Source: Liopterus haemorrhoidalis (Eukaryota > Arthropoda > Insecta > Coleoptera > Dytiscidae). Taken from it: DNA of 64,000 bases. The notes beneath the pieces are model-generated. The model worked only from the letters and a program-made list of their open reading frames with translations. It made no database searches and had not been told where the DNA came from. The stretch is from the NCBI GenBank assembly GCA_963971575.1, contig OZ020616.1:29120306-29184305 (forward strand), in the 5' to 3' direction. Of the stretch, positions 19,176-29,447 are shown one piece after another (positions within the stretch are counted from its first letter, which is position 1; the number at the start of each line of letters is the position of its first letter). Both the position numbers and the translations under genes were made by a program.

Positions 19176-19889
19176 GTTTTGATGATTTGTTATTTGTATA
19201 TTATTGTATTGATTATATTAAATACTAACATCGAAACTTTCCTTCAATATTGTGTCTTATTACACTAGATCTTTTGCTTATAATTTCTCATACCTAAATC
19301 GTCAGTCATATTTAGTCTAACACTTATTAAAAATTGCTTATTTACATTAGATGATTTACACAGATTACATTGACTTCTTCTAATTTTACTTGTGATATAA
19401 TTAATTAGTTTTTTTCATACCTTTTTCAACTTGTCAGATAATTCTGGGTGCTTATTCTGTCAGCGAAGTTAATTTGCAAGTTCGCTCTACATTAATTAGA
19501 TAGGGTTGAAAATACAATATGTGTGAAGGCGTAAAATTGTAGTAAAAATTATTCTCAAATATCTTGGGATTTAACATATCTTAGATGCCAACGGAGTGGT
19601 AGAGCGCATTAAGTCGTACAGTTTGGACTGGTGAAAACAGTCTGGATTATGCAGTCGGTAGTTCGATTCTCCGTTGGTTATATTATTCGGGCGAGAATAA
19701 TGTATACATTACTCTCATTTCACAATCATTCACCCCTCATCCAGGTGTAGGAGTTCGCCCCCTGGCATCGACGATCAGCCTCGTTGCAGAAATAGGCCAA
19801 TGTAAAATAAATAAATAAATTAATTAATATATCTTAGATAAATCTACCCCCATCTATAGAAAAATATAGTATTTCAATCACCATCTAAC
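19176..19889. repeat. Right inner arm of the long-inverted-repeat element
   Basis: Reverse complement of 15581-16294, interrupted by the same SINE at the same place. It starts at GTTTTGATG, the empty counterpart of the foldback-A insertion site. Confidence 0.85.
19587..19828 (+). mobile_element. tRNA-derived SINE, right-arm copy
   Basis: A 242-bp plus-strand SINE with the same tRNA-like head and (AATA)n tail as 15634-15876. The duplication ATATCTTAGAT lies at 19576-19586 and 19829-19839. Since the same SINE and the same duplication are in both arms, the arms were copied or homogenised after this SINE inserted. Confidence 0.82.
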
Positions 19890-20182
19890 TTCACGCTTAT
19901 TTTTTGGAATGCTCAATTTCTAAAAAACGGGTTGGGTGGATTCCAATTTTAATGAAGCACTAACAGGTACTAACGAGGCACTAACGGATGGCCGACGAAT
20001 TTTCGTTAGTGCTTTCTATGTCCTGCTAACTTAATACTTATTTTTTTTAATGCTCAATTTCTCAAAAACGGTTAGGGTGGATTCAAATTTTAATGAAGCA
20101 CTAACAGGCACTAACGAGGCACTTACGGATGGCCGACGAATTTTCGTTAGTGCTTTCAGTGGACTGCTAACTTCACGGAGCC
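19890..20182. repeat. Right tandem array, about 2 units of 142 bp
   Basis: Two units inverted relative to the left array, ending TGGACTGCTAACTTCACGGAGCC. The array is much shorter than the left one, consistent with unequal exchange. Confidence 0.85.
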
Positions 20183-20380
20183 CAGTTTAAACGCATTTCG
20201 GGCACAGAAACATATTTTCTTGAAAATGAATGTCAACGGGGTAACGACCAAATTATTAAATAAACTGATGAGTACGTAACCAGCAATCGTTTTAGGCTCG
20301 ATATTGCTGGTCTACAGTTTGTGTCAGCTGGTTGTATTATAGGATCGATACCCCGAAGTAGGTATTCTATGTCAGAAGTA

Positions 20381-22301
20381 TAGTCCAGTAACCTTGTCAT
20401 GATTATGGGGCAAAAGTTGCATCAAGTGGAGGTGGTTAGTTTCGTCTTTTTATCTTGTATGGGATATGCCTGAGATGCAAAATCCAAGTTTTCGATCTCG
20501 GCAGCCCTCCGGAACACTTTTGAATTTCTCAAAAACTACTAAATTTTCGAACTTTTTTCGGTTTCTTACCATTATGACCATAAAGGAACACGTTTTTGAC
20601 AAACATTATTCAATGCATTTTTAAACTAGATTAAATTTGCTACAATTTAAGACCAGAATGGGTTCAGTAGCTTCAATAGTTTCTGAGATACAGCTTTTCA
20701 AAATTTGAAAAAATCTCCAAACTTGAAAATTTTATGCTAATTTTCATGTTTCATCATATTCAATTGCCTTTATATCTTCAACAACCTGTCTAACATGAGT
20801 CAGTGAAGTAAACATTAATAAATAGAAGTAATGGTATCTATAGCATGTGGGTAAGAATTAATTATTATAAATAATGGTAACTTTCAACTACAATACGAGT
20901 GTAACAGTTTTTCGACGAAAAAATCGATGTTTTTAAAAAGTTTTTTGCGAATAACTCGAAAAATATGCATTTTATCAAAAAAACTGTACAAAACAAAATT
21001 GTAGCTTTTAAAAAGCAAACAAAATTCTTTTTTTATTATTTTTCTACGACCAATACGAACCGAGATACGGCATGTTAATGGTTAACTTTTTTTCGCCAAA
21101 TGCATAATTTGAAAGATTCAAAGTCAAATAACAGGAAAAATTTGCATTTTTCGAAGAAAACTCATTGAATCTTTTTTAAAGTATTTGATTAGACCTTTCA
21201 AACAAAAAAAAAAAAGTCTCTAGTATAAAAATTAAGCGACTTATGATCAAAATAAGGTCGGTACCTACTTTTTTCTACGAAAAAATCAGTGAAAACAACC
21301 CCCTATTTTCCCCCCTAATTAAAATTGATCCTCACCCTTCTGTGGTTCTCTTCATATATGTATTTTAAGTACACCCAAGAAGTTTGACCAATTTAAAATG
21401 CCTAATTTTAAAAAAATTGGAGTTTAAAGAAAAAACGATTTTTTGCGATTTCGTATTTTTCACCCTTTTCTTCAAAATATCTCCGAAATTACTGGAGATA
21501 CGAAAAAAATAATAGAGCACTAAATTGTAGCTTTTTTAATGACTTAAATTGCCTTGTGCATATATTTTCTGTACAGTGAATATTTGACGAGATATAGCCG
21601 TTTAAAACCTCTATTTACAAGCGAACACCACCTTATTCGAGCCCTTCAAACTCACCCCATTTAAAAACTAAGAGATATTAAGGAATTTAATTTACACAGT
21701 CTTATAGCTCTTGAAAAGCCCTACAAAATCGTTTTTGAAAAAACTTTCTATCACTAAAAATGAAGGAGCTATGTTTAAAAAACCAATAATTTTTTTTTCG
21801 AAACATTCGAATAGCACGGTTCGGAGCGTAATAATCTACATAACCAGTACTTTCGGCAGCAATATAAGGTTTTGCAATATTATTTTATAATTTTTGACAA
21901 TAAGGAGTAGTTTTCACTTCTAAAAATAAACAGTGCCCATGAGCATGATATAGCATACAATTTTCAAGTTTGGAGATTTTTTCAAACTTTGAAAAGCTGT
22001 ATCTCGGAAACTATTAGGACTACCGAGCCCATTTTGGTCTCAAATTGTAGAAAATTTAATCTAGTTTAAAAATGCATAGAATGGTGTTTGTCGAAAACGT
22101 GCTCCTTTATGGTCAAAATGGGCAGAAACCGAAAAGAGTGCGAAAATTTAGCAGTTTTTGCGAAATTCAAAAGTGTTCCGGAAGGCTGCCGAGGTCGAAA
22201 ACTTGGATTTTGCATCTCAGGCACAACCCATACAAGAAAAAAAAAACGAAACTAACTACCCCCACTCGATGCAACTTATGATGTACTAGGTTACTGGACT
22301 A
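20381..22301. mobile_element. 1.9-kb element with about 350-bp inverted repeats
   Basis: The arms at about 20381-20750 and 21950-22301 are inverted copies beginning TAGTCCAGTAACCT. Both hold matching strings (AGCTGTATCTC, ACTAGATTAAATTT, TCTCGGCAGCC). A GTA on each side (20378-20380 and 22302-22304) is a possible 3-bp duplication. The centre (20850-21900) is non-coding and full of short A- and T-runs with CGAAAAA motifs. Superfamily is not clear. Confidence 0.65.
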
Positions 22302-22617
22302 GTAAACAAAGGTATAACATTTTGTAGGTGGCACCCGTCAAGTAATAAGCCGTCAAACTTCACCGCATTTATAAGTTGTATGTTCTCGATTTTCTGACAC
22401 TCTTTGTCGAACCTAAACCTAAACCTTTTTGTTTTTCCTTAATTTTTAGCACTAATCACTACAAATACTGCAACTGCAAGGAGCAAGTTATCTTCAGTCA
22501 TTATACAACAACAACAAACACACTTCCAGTTGGGTGTGGACAACTTTTTACTAGTACGAGGGCTACCTATTAAATTTTTACAAAAACAAAGAAAAAAAAA
22601 TTTTTTTTTTTTTGAAC

Positions 22618-23213
22618 AAACTGTTTTATTGCTTTTCAAAATATTCGCCTTTAAGATTTATACACTTTTGCATGCCTTCAAACCAATTCTCGAAACATTT
22701 TACCACTCTGAAGTTGGTATCTCAAAAACATGGTTTTAGAAGACTTCAACAGCTTCTTGAGGTGATGAAAATTGCTGTACACGCATTTTTTGTTTGACAT
22801 TGGGGCACAAAAAAAAGTCGTTAGGGGATAAATCAGGTGAAGACAGACAATGAGACTACGGATAATTCTATATTTTTCTCCTTCAAATAATCAATTGTTT
22901 GACGTGCTGTGTGGGCGCTTGCATTGTCATGATGAAAAATAATGAGACGTTTTTGGTTGTTTTTCCTGATTTTGTCGATGACTTCTGGCAAACAAATTGT
23001 TGTATACCATTCAACATTAACTATTCTCCGATCCTCTAAACTCTAAAGGAATGGTTGCGACATGTCCAGTACAACCGAAGAAACATGCGATCATATTCTT
23101 GGAAGTGCTTCGTGAACGAACAACTTCTGTGGGTTTTGGTTCAACTTGGAAGACCCAAACAGTGGATTGTTGCTTAGTTTCCGGTTCATATGAATAAATC
23201 CAAGATTCGTCAC
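22618..23213 (-). pseudogene. mariner transposase, C-terminal part
   Basis: Minus-strand reading from 23213 down: D-E-S-W-I-Y (first catalytic D), YEPETKQQSTVW, then MIACFFGCTGHV, then RLIIFHHDNASAHTARQTI (second D), then SPDLSPNDFFL (third D, in another frame) and FENWFEGMQKCI near the end. The DD34D layout and these blocks are diagnostic of mariner transposases, which cut and paste at TA. A frame change lies between the second and third D, near 22865, and others exist, so it is dead. Confidence 0.78.
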
Positions 23214-23234
23214 ATTTTTTTTTTTTTTTTTTTT

Positions 23235-24523
23235 AACCAGGGAAAATCTTTTATAGACACCATCATATTCAGGTAGTGTCGGAGTCTCCACAAGTGGCAT
23301 ACCGACTAAAAACCCTGCTTGCCTCCTCTCCGTCATGGGACTGTCGTAGTGAGACTATTCATCATGACGGAGTGGCTAGTTCTTCCTGTTTCTCGTCTGC
23401 TTCCTCCTCCTGTTTCTTCCGGTGGTCGTCCTAGAGTCAGGTTGCTAAGTCTGTCAAATCCCCCCACCAGCTCGCCCACGGCATTCGCCCACTTCAGGTA
23501 TCCAGCAGTAGGCGTCCGTCTCGTGTTTTCGGACTTGACCTGTTTACCAGGTTATCCAGTCCGAATACAAAGCGTCCCCGATGAAAACTCGCGTGGTTTT
23601 ACGCACGGATCTCCCCGGGGCGTCGCTAGGTGACTACGTGGCATACCCACACTCTCTGGATGCGGGTGTCTATAACCCGACCTTTGAGCTGCCTTTACCA
23701 TCCGCATGCGGTTCCGTGTGCGACCCCGCGGCCTAAGACTCCGACTAGTCTCCCTGTTCCTCCGTTCCTGTCTCCTTCTTCTGCTCGTCATCGGTCTGAC
23801 AGGGTCTTGATGGTCGTTCTTCTTGAGTCTGGACACACTGGACTCACGAAAAGGCTCCGCCGCCGCCTCCCGTCAGAACTGCAACGAGAAGACAGAGGGC
23901 GTAGGACGTCTGTCTTGCGTTTCGAACCTTGACCTGTTTATGAGGTGCGCCAGTCCGAATACAAGGCGTTCCCGTCAGCGGCTTCCATGGTTTTAAACAC
24001 GGGCCGCTGAGGCATCGCCAGGTGACTAGAGGTTTGCCCCTGCTCTCCGGATGCGGGTGTCTATAGCCCGACCTTTGAGCTGCCACTCTGCCGAAACATG
24101 CGATTCCTAAAGGGAGTGGGCAACGTGCCTGCCCTGCCCAGTTAGGTCTCCTCGACTCGAGCCTGTCACTCTCTTTCTATCTGCTCAAGAGTCTTGCTGG
24201 TCTTTCTTCTTGAGTCTGGACTCCCAGGTCTCACTACCCCGTCGCCCTTTCTCCTCCGAAGCGCCAAGAGAGGGCGCCGGGCTTGGGGCGCCTGTCTTGT
24301 GTTTCAGACCTTGATCTGTTTATGAGGTGCACCGGTCCGAATACAAGGCGTTCCCGTCGGCGGCTCCCGTGATTTTAAACACGGACCATCGAGGCCTCGC
24401 CAGGTGACTAGAAGTTTACCCCCGCTCTCCGGATGCGGGTGTCTATAACCCGACCTTTGAGCTGCCACGTCGCTCACTCCGGCTATCCGTCTGGAGATCA
24501 GACGACGAGCTTGCACTGTTCGG
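23235..24523 (-). repeat. 3' UTR of the R1-like LINE with about 385-bp repeats
   Basis: A block beginning with GACCTGTTTA and CCAGTCCGAATACAA recurs at 23536, 23931 and 24313 (395 and 382 bp apart). Each copy ends with GGATGCGGGTGTCTATA and CCCGACCTTTGAGCTGCC. The most 3' 200 bp (23235-23440) match the shorter related copy at 13370. I see no conserved coding frame here. Confidence 0.8.
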
Positions 24524-27466
24524 CTAGGTCACTTCGACTCGACCCTGACGCTCTCTTTCGTCTGCTTCCTTGACTTTCAGGATGTCAGTCATCATCCGCC
24601 TCACTGACTCCCAGTTCTCCCTGGACTTCACCATCCCCTGCAGGAGATTGTCCGGTGTCAGGAACTCGTCGACAGCAGCCGCCGCTCTTGTCCTTTCTCC
24701 GTCCCATCTTCCGCATGCAAAAAGCGTATGTTCTGCAGTGTCCACGGCTCCGCAGTATACCCATGTGTCCTCTTGCTCCTTACCGATCCGCTTGGTGAAC
24801 ACTCTATAGGGTCCGTGTGCTGTGAGAGCCTGTGTAACATAGTAGTCAATGACCCTATGCTTACAGGCCAGCCATTCCTGGATGTTCGGAATAATCCTTT
24901 TTGTCCACTGCCCCTTTTCGGTATTACGCTGCCACTCGTCCTGCCACCTCTGGATCGAACGAGCTCTAGCCGCATGACGAACTTCCTTTCCGCCGCCTTC
25001 CTCGTATACTTCCGTTCTCTCCATCGCCTGGAGCTTAATCGGAAGTACACCGGTTACTACCTGTAGGGCGACGGTAGAAACGGTTCGATAGGCCGATGCC
25101 ACCCCTAAAAGGGCCCTGCGTTGGGACCTCTCTAGTATCTTGCAATGCTTATCATACCGGAGAGTGGCACTCCATATCGGAGCTCCATATAGGAGAATGG
25201 AGTGCACTGTCCCTAGCAACACTCTCCTCTTGGCCCAGTTAGGGCCTCCCACGTTTGGCATCAGTCTTCTAAGGCTACCAGCTCTCCCCTCGGCCTTATC
25301 CGCAGAGCACCTCACGTGCTCCGCGAAAGAACCGTTAGCACCGAATGTCACCCCAAGGTATCTGATGTGGGGCTTAGGCGTAATAGTTCGACCTGCCAAC
25401 TTAAATTTTACGCCATCCCTCTTACGCTTTCCTTTCAGTATCACAGCCTCCGTTTTTTCGGGGGCTAACTGAAGCTTGTGTGCGTCAATCCAGGCATTGA
25501 TCCTCCAGAGGTTGACGTTGACGCAATACGTCAGCTCTTCCTCATTTCTCGCCTTCGTGATCAATGCCAGGTCGTCCGCAAATCCTATGCACTTCGAGTC
25601 GCCCAGTAGCTGGAGATCGAGCACTTCGTTGTACAGAATGTTCCACAGCGTAGGTCCAAGAACTGAACCCTGCGGAACTCCTGCCGTTGCCTTGAGTACT
25701 CTGGCGTTCTTACTCTTTGATGTACGGACGTGCCTATCGCAGAGGTAGTCCGCCAGAATAGCCCGCAGATAGTGCGGAATCTCCATCTTCCTGAGTTCCT
25801 CAAGAATGAGCGCCCAGCTAGCCGTGTTGAAGGCATTCCTTACGTCCAAAGTGACCAGGACATGCCATTTGGCTATGCTGCTTAGAGGGGTGTCGTAGAC
25901 CTCCCTAAGAGCCTGGATCGTCGACCTGTTCCGACGAAATCCAAACTGCTGGGGACTCAGAAGCGCCATGCCTTCAATTTCCTTTTCCAGCCTTTTCTGA
26001 AGAAGGGCTTCATACACCTTTGAAAGGGAGTTCAAAAGGCATATGGGCCGATACGACCCAGGCTCATCGGGGTTCTTTCCTGACTTCTTGATCAGGACCG
26101 TAGAAGCTGTCTTCCAGGCCGCTGGAAACTCAAGCTTACGCAGTAGCGCGTTAAAAATTCCCAGCAGCCATTCCCCTTGTTCCTCCAGGGCAATTTTAAT
26201 TGCTTCCATGGGTAATCCATCCGGACCAGGAGCCTTATTGTTCTTCCTGCTCTTTACCGCAGCCTCGAGTTCTTCCATCGTGAAGGGTGCTGCTGCTTCC
26301 GTTACCGTGGGGGGGTTAGCCTGTTCCTCTCTCCTCTGCGGGAACAGGTGGCTCAGGATTTCGAGTTTTCTATCCTCGGTCAGATCAACAGGCCTTAAAC
26401 TTGTCAGCCCCCTCACCACCACTTGGTAGGCAGTACCCCATACGTCCTCGTCCACCGTCAATAAGAGCTCGCGCCAGTGCCTTCTCTTTGCCTCCTCGAT
26501 CGCCTTCCTAAGTGTTCTACGCGAGAGTTTGTACTCTCGCTCCAGATGCTCTATATCCACTTCATTCCGGCTAGCTCGTGCTCTCGTGAGTATCCTCCTC
26601 GCTCTCGTACTCAGGGCTCTGAGTTGGCTGATGTTCTCGTCCCACCAGTAGGGCATAAGTTTACGGCTGTTCGGAGCCAGTGTGACACTGGCTCTGTACG
26701 CCTCCGCTAATGCCTCTACGCTCTCGGTGTGTGAACTCCTCTGCTCTCCCGTCATTGAGTTCACTATCAGCGCAAGTGAGGACTTAAACACACTCCAATC
26801 CGCCACTCTCCTTCTCGGGTCGGACTGCCGCCTGGCCCCTGATCCGTCTACCACCTCGTAGCGGATGTAGCGGTGCAGGGTAAGGTTCTCCAGTTCTAGG
26901 ACTCTCCAGTTTGTCACGCTCCTTGCTAGTCCTTGGGTTGTAAAGGTCACGTCTATGAAGGAGCGGCTCGTTCCTCTCACGAACGTAGGAATTCCTCCAC
27001 AATTGTGACCCACCAAGTGTAGCGCGGCAGCCCACTCCGTCCAAACTTCTCCTCTCGTGTCCGTTACCGGAGAACCCCACATCGGAGATTTGGCATTAAT
27101 ATCCCCTGCTAGGACAGCCTCTCTGCCATTGGTCCTAACGTGGTTCATAATAATATCCACCCTACGCTGGTATTCCTCCAGGGATATATTTGGAGATATA
27201 TATACCACATGGAGGTCGTAGTTGCGTAGGCCAATGCAGAGATGTCCTGTCCCTTTCTCGATCCTGGACACTTGCAGCCGTCCTACCATCGGCAGCACCG
27301 CCACATCACCAATCGTGTCGACTATCCACGGATCCTTCCTTGTCAGGGCTCGGTTGGGTTCTGCGACCAGTAGTAGGTCAACGCCCACTTCCTTAGCATA
27401 TGCGTATGCCAGGTCGTGTGCTGCCCTACCTCTGCCCAGGTTTGTCTGCAGCATGCTAAGGCTCAT
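24524..27466 (-). CDS. R1-like ORF2: endonuclease and reverse transcriptase
   Basis: A 980-residue protein without internal stops that would nick target DNA and reverse-transcribe the element RNA. Residues 1-230 are an apurinic-like endonuclease: MLQTNLGRGRAA, LLVAEPN, LAGDINAKSPMWGS near residue 119, and FIDVTF. The expected S-D-H motif reads TLH (in ENLTLHRYI). The RT follows: PGPDGLP, QFGFRRNRST near 510, VTLDVRNAF near 540 with the first catalytic D, GVPQGSVLGP, and FADD near 629. The C-terminal zinc knuckle near 900 is W-x2-C-x7-H-x4-C (TWVYCGAVD), where the related copy at 13705 has C-L-Y-C, so the first cysteine is lost. The start ATG overlaps the end of ORF1 by 11 nt. Length fits R1 ORF2 (about 1,000 residues). 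Confidence 0.93.
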   Translation of the reverse strand: MSLSMLQTNLGRGRAAHDLAYAYAKEVGVDLLLVAEPNRALTRKDPWIVDTIGDVAVLPMVGRLQVSRIEKGTGHLCIGLRNYDLHVVYISPNISLEEYQRRVDIIMNHVRTNGREAVLAGDINAKSPMWGSPVTDTRGEVWTEWAAALHLVGHNCGGIPTFVRGTSRSFIDVTFTTQGLARSVTNWRVLELENLTLHRYIRYEVVDGSGARRQSDPRRRVADWSVFKSSLALIVNSMTGEQRSSHTESVEALAEAYRASVTLAPNSRKLMPYWWDENISQLRALSTRARRILTRARASRNEVDIEHLEREYKLSRRTLRKAIEEAKRRHWRELLLTVDEDVWGTAYQVVVRGLTSLRPVDLTEDRKLEILSHLFPQRREEQANPPTVTEAAAPFTMEELEAAVKSRKNNKAPGPDGLPMEAIKIALEEQGEWLLGIFNALLRKLEFPAAWKTASTVLIKKSGKNPDEPGSYRPICLLNSLSKVYEALLQKRLEKEIEGMALLSPQQFGFRRNRSTIQALREVYDTPLSSIAKWHVLVTLDVRNAFNTASWALILEELRKMEIPHYLRAILADYLCDRHVRTSKSKNARVLKATAGVPQGSVLGPTLWNILYNEVLDLQLLGDSKCIGFADDLALITKARNEEELTYCVNVNLWRINAWIDAHKLQLAPEKTEAVILKGKRKRDGVKFKLAGRTITPKPHIRYLGVTFGANGSFAEHVRCSADKAEGRAGSLRRLMPNVGGPNWAKRRVLLGTVHSILLYGAPIWSATLRYDKHCKILERSQRRALLGVASAYRTVSTVALQVVTGVLPIKLQAMERTEVYEEGGGKEVRHAARARSIQRWQDEWQRNTEKGQWTKRIIPNIQEWLACKHRVIDYYVTQALTAHGPYRVFTKRIGKEQEDTWVYCGAVDTAEHTLFACGRWDGERTRAAAAVDEFLTPDNLLQGMVKSRENWESVRRMMTDILKVKEADERERQGRVEVT

Positions 27467-29447
27467 CGCTGGGTCTGGCGGTTGGTCCTCTCCTGGCGAA
27501 GTTCTGCATGCGCAGGTCTCTCACCTTGTCTATTTCCTTACGGAAAAAAGGGCACCTGATCTGATCCGCCCGATGGCCCTCGTGTTTGCAGGTGGTGCAG
27601 AACTGACCGTTCTTACACTCCTTGGCCTTGTGTCCCTTCTGTCCGCAGTTGAGACACTCGTCCCTCCTGCTCTTCTCCGCCTTGCACTCTCTGGCCTTGT
27701 GACCGAGTTCCAGGCAGTTGAAGCACCTGGTCACGCTCACGATCTCCCTGACCGCGCATCGGACCCGACCGACCCTGATGAATCTTCTTTCCGCTAGCGT
27801 AGCAGCTGAGTCTCTCGGAAGCTCGATCGTCGCTGTGAGTTCGCCGTACCGCCCGGTCCTGACCGTTTTCACTTCCACTTCTTGCGGTCGACTGAGCAGC
27901 CCGGCTTCCTTAGCGACATCCGTACATATGTCGCTCTTCGTCATGGTGGCATCCATCCCAATGACGAAGATCGCGGACCTCCTTTGCATCCCTCGAGAGA
28001 TCTCCCAGTTGTCGAACCTGTTTGCCAGCTCTGTCTTTAAGGACTCGGCCTTGGCTTCTCCCCCTTCCACTTTCAGTTGGAGATCGCCGTTCTCGGTCTT
28101 CCTGATCCTCCGTACCGAGATGCCGAGCTTCCCCACGTCCACTTTCTCCTTCATTGACTTCAACAGGTCAGCGTTGGTCCTCCCTCCGGCCTTGATCGTT
28201 ACCGATCCCAGGCTCTGTTCCTGTCGCTGCTTCGTCATCCGTGTCTTCTGTCTGGCTAAAATTGTCATTTTCACCAGCTTTGAACCGAAGAACGCTGCCT
28301 CGCAGAGTCTCCTAACCTTCCCTTCCTGGCCTTCGCTGGTTATCAGGCGTAGCTCCTCTATCTTATGCCCCTCCGTCATCTTCCGCAGTTCCTTCAGGTG
28401 ATCGAAGACCTGCCTCAGCCTGTCTTCACATCCTAAACTTGCTGCGTCCGTTGTCTGGATGGGGAGGACGTAGACGGCTGATACCACCTCCTTGGTGCCC
28501 TTTCTCGTGGAGACTTTTGAAGTCTCCAGGAAAAAGTCAGGGAGTTTGCTCTGGAAGAGCTCTTCCAGCCCCGCGTGTCTCACTGCCAGCTTGCGTGCCT
28601 CCTCGTTCGAGACCAACTCTTCTGATGACATCAGAATTGCATAGTTGCCCTTCGCTTGGATCTGCCTGATGTCGGAGGGCCTCACTTCCGTGAATCGGAA
28701 GCACTCCTCAGGCCAGGCCTCATCCAACACCCCTGACAACTCCTCGAACATGCCTCCGGCAATAGCGGCTTTAACTTTCTTGACTGTGGCCTCTGCCTCA
28801 TCCTCGCCCGTCTGAGTGCTAATTGTTCTGCACGTCTTCTTTGCCTTCCTAGAGTCTTCTTCCTTTCCGGTGCTGCTATCGGTCTGGGTGCCAGCTATTC
28901 GGCTTACCATGGCTGTCTGCGTGGACATCTCCTTTGCCCCCTCTTTCCGCTTCAGCATCTTCTCGTATCTGGAGTGAAGCACTTCGGTTAGACCCTTGAC
29001 GTTGGATGCCGCTTCCTTGATATTGCACTTCGTGTTACCAGTGATAGCGGCCGCCAAGATGCCCACCTGCTTTTTGAGCTTAGCAATTATTGCCCTAAAC
29101 TCGTCCTTCACCTCAGGCGTTGGTGGTCTGAGCGGTATCTCTCCTTTCTCCCTCGTTTTCTTCTCCGGTGAGGTTGGTTTTACCGGCCTACATTCCATAT
29201 TCTCCGTTGTCTCTGTCCGTGTAGAAGAGCTGGTTGACTGCTCTCCCGCTTTACTCTTCGCCTCGCTTGGAGGACTTCTCCCAATAGATACCCTTGGACT
29301 GAAGATCCTAGTGGGGTCATCACAGTCCTCAGGTATTTCCTGTCCTTCCTTCGGTGTCGATGCTGCAACCACAGGACCTCTCCTAACGTTGCTGCGAGTT
29401 GACTTGGGGACCCTAGTCGTTTGGGTCGAACTGTCCATCCTAAGCAC
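27456..29447 (-). CDS. R1-like ORF1: zinc-knuckle RNA-binding protein
   Basis: A 663-residue Gag-like protein, likely to coat the element RNA and bring the particle to the nucleus. The N-terminal 230 residues are polar and low in complexity (STQT repeats, many K/E/S). A folded middle region spans about 260-540. Near 574-630 there are three zinc knuckles: CFNCLELGHKAREC and CLNCGQKGHKAKEC (both CX2CX4HX4C), then CTTCKHEGHRADQIRC (CX2CX4HX6C). The C-terminus is basic. Three knuckles and the 11-nt overlap with ORF2 are typical of R1-clade elements. The frame has no stops. Confidence 0.9.
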   Translation of the reverse strand: MLRMDSSTQTTRVPKSTRSNVRRGPVVAASTPKEGQEIPEDCDDPTRIFSPRVSIGRSPPSEAKSKAGEQSTSSSTRTETTENMECRPVKPTSPEKKTREKGEIPLRPPTPEVKDEFRAIIAKLKKQVGILAAAITGNTKCNIKEAASNVKGLTEVLHSRYEKMLKRKEGAKEMSTQTAMVSRIAGTQTDSSTGKEEDSRKAKKTCRTISTQTGEDEAEATVKKVKAAIAGGMFEELSGVLDEAWPEECFRFTEVRPSDIRQIQAKGNYAILMSSEELVSNEEARKLAVRHAGLEELFQSKLPDFFLETSKVSTRKGTKEVVSAVYVLPIQTTDAASLGCEDRLRQVFDHLKELRKMTEGHKIEELRLITSEGQEGKVRRLCEAAFFGSKLVKMTILARQKTRMTKQRQEQSLGSVTIKAGGRTNADLLKSMKEKVDVGKLGISVRRIRKTENGDLQLKVEGGEAKAESLKTELANRFDNWEISRGMQRRSAIFVIGMDATMTKSDICTDVAKEAGLLSRPQEVEVKTVRTGRYGELTATIELPRDSAATLAERRFIRVGRVRCAVREIVSVTRCFNCLELGHKARECKAEKSRRDECLNCGQKGHKAKECKNGQFCTTCKHEGHRADQIRCPFFRKEIDKVRDLRMQNFARRGPTARPSDEP

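Larger units (their letters stand above)
14437..20182. mobile_element. 5.7-kb non-coding element with giant inverted repeats
   Basis: The two ends are inverted copies beginning GGCTCCGTGAAGTTAGCAGT, flanked by a perfect 9-bp duplication CAGTTTAAA (14428-14436 and 20183-20191). The arms pair over about 1 kb: 142-bp tandem repeats at the outside, then about 700 bp of unique sequence (15581-16294 against 19176-19889) that includes a SINE. The centre holds two smaller foldback elements. A 9-bp duplication fits Mutator-like (MULE) or Foldback elements. No transposase is visible, so it is non-autonomous or composite. The left array has about 8 units and the right only about 2, so the arms are unequal. 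Superfamily is inferred from duplication length only. Confidence 0.8.

Noticed and set aside
19587..19680. Functional tRNA gene
   Set aside because: The A- and B-box-like parts and a paired acceptor stem are present, but there is no proper anticodon arm, and an A-rich SINE tail and target duplication follow.
26043..28401. Long plus-strand frames opposite the R1-like ORFs
   Set aside because: They are antisense shadows of GC-rich ORF1 and ORF2, without motifs.
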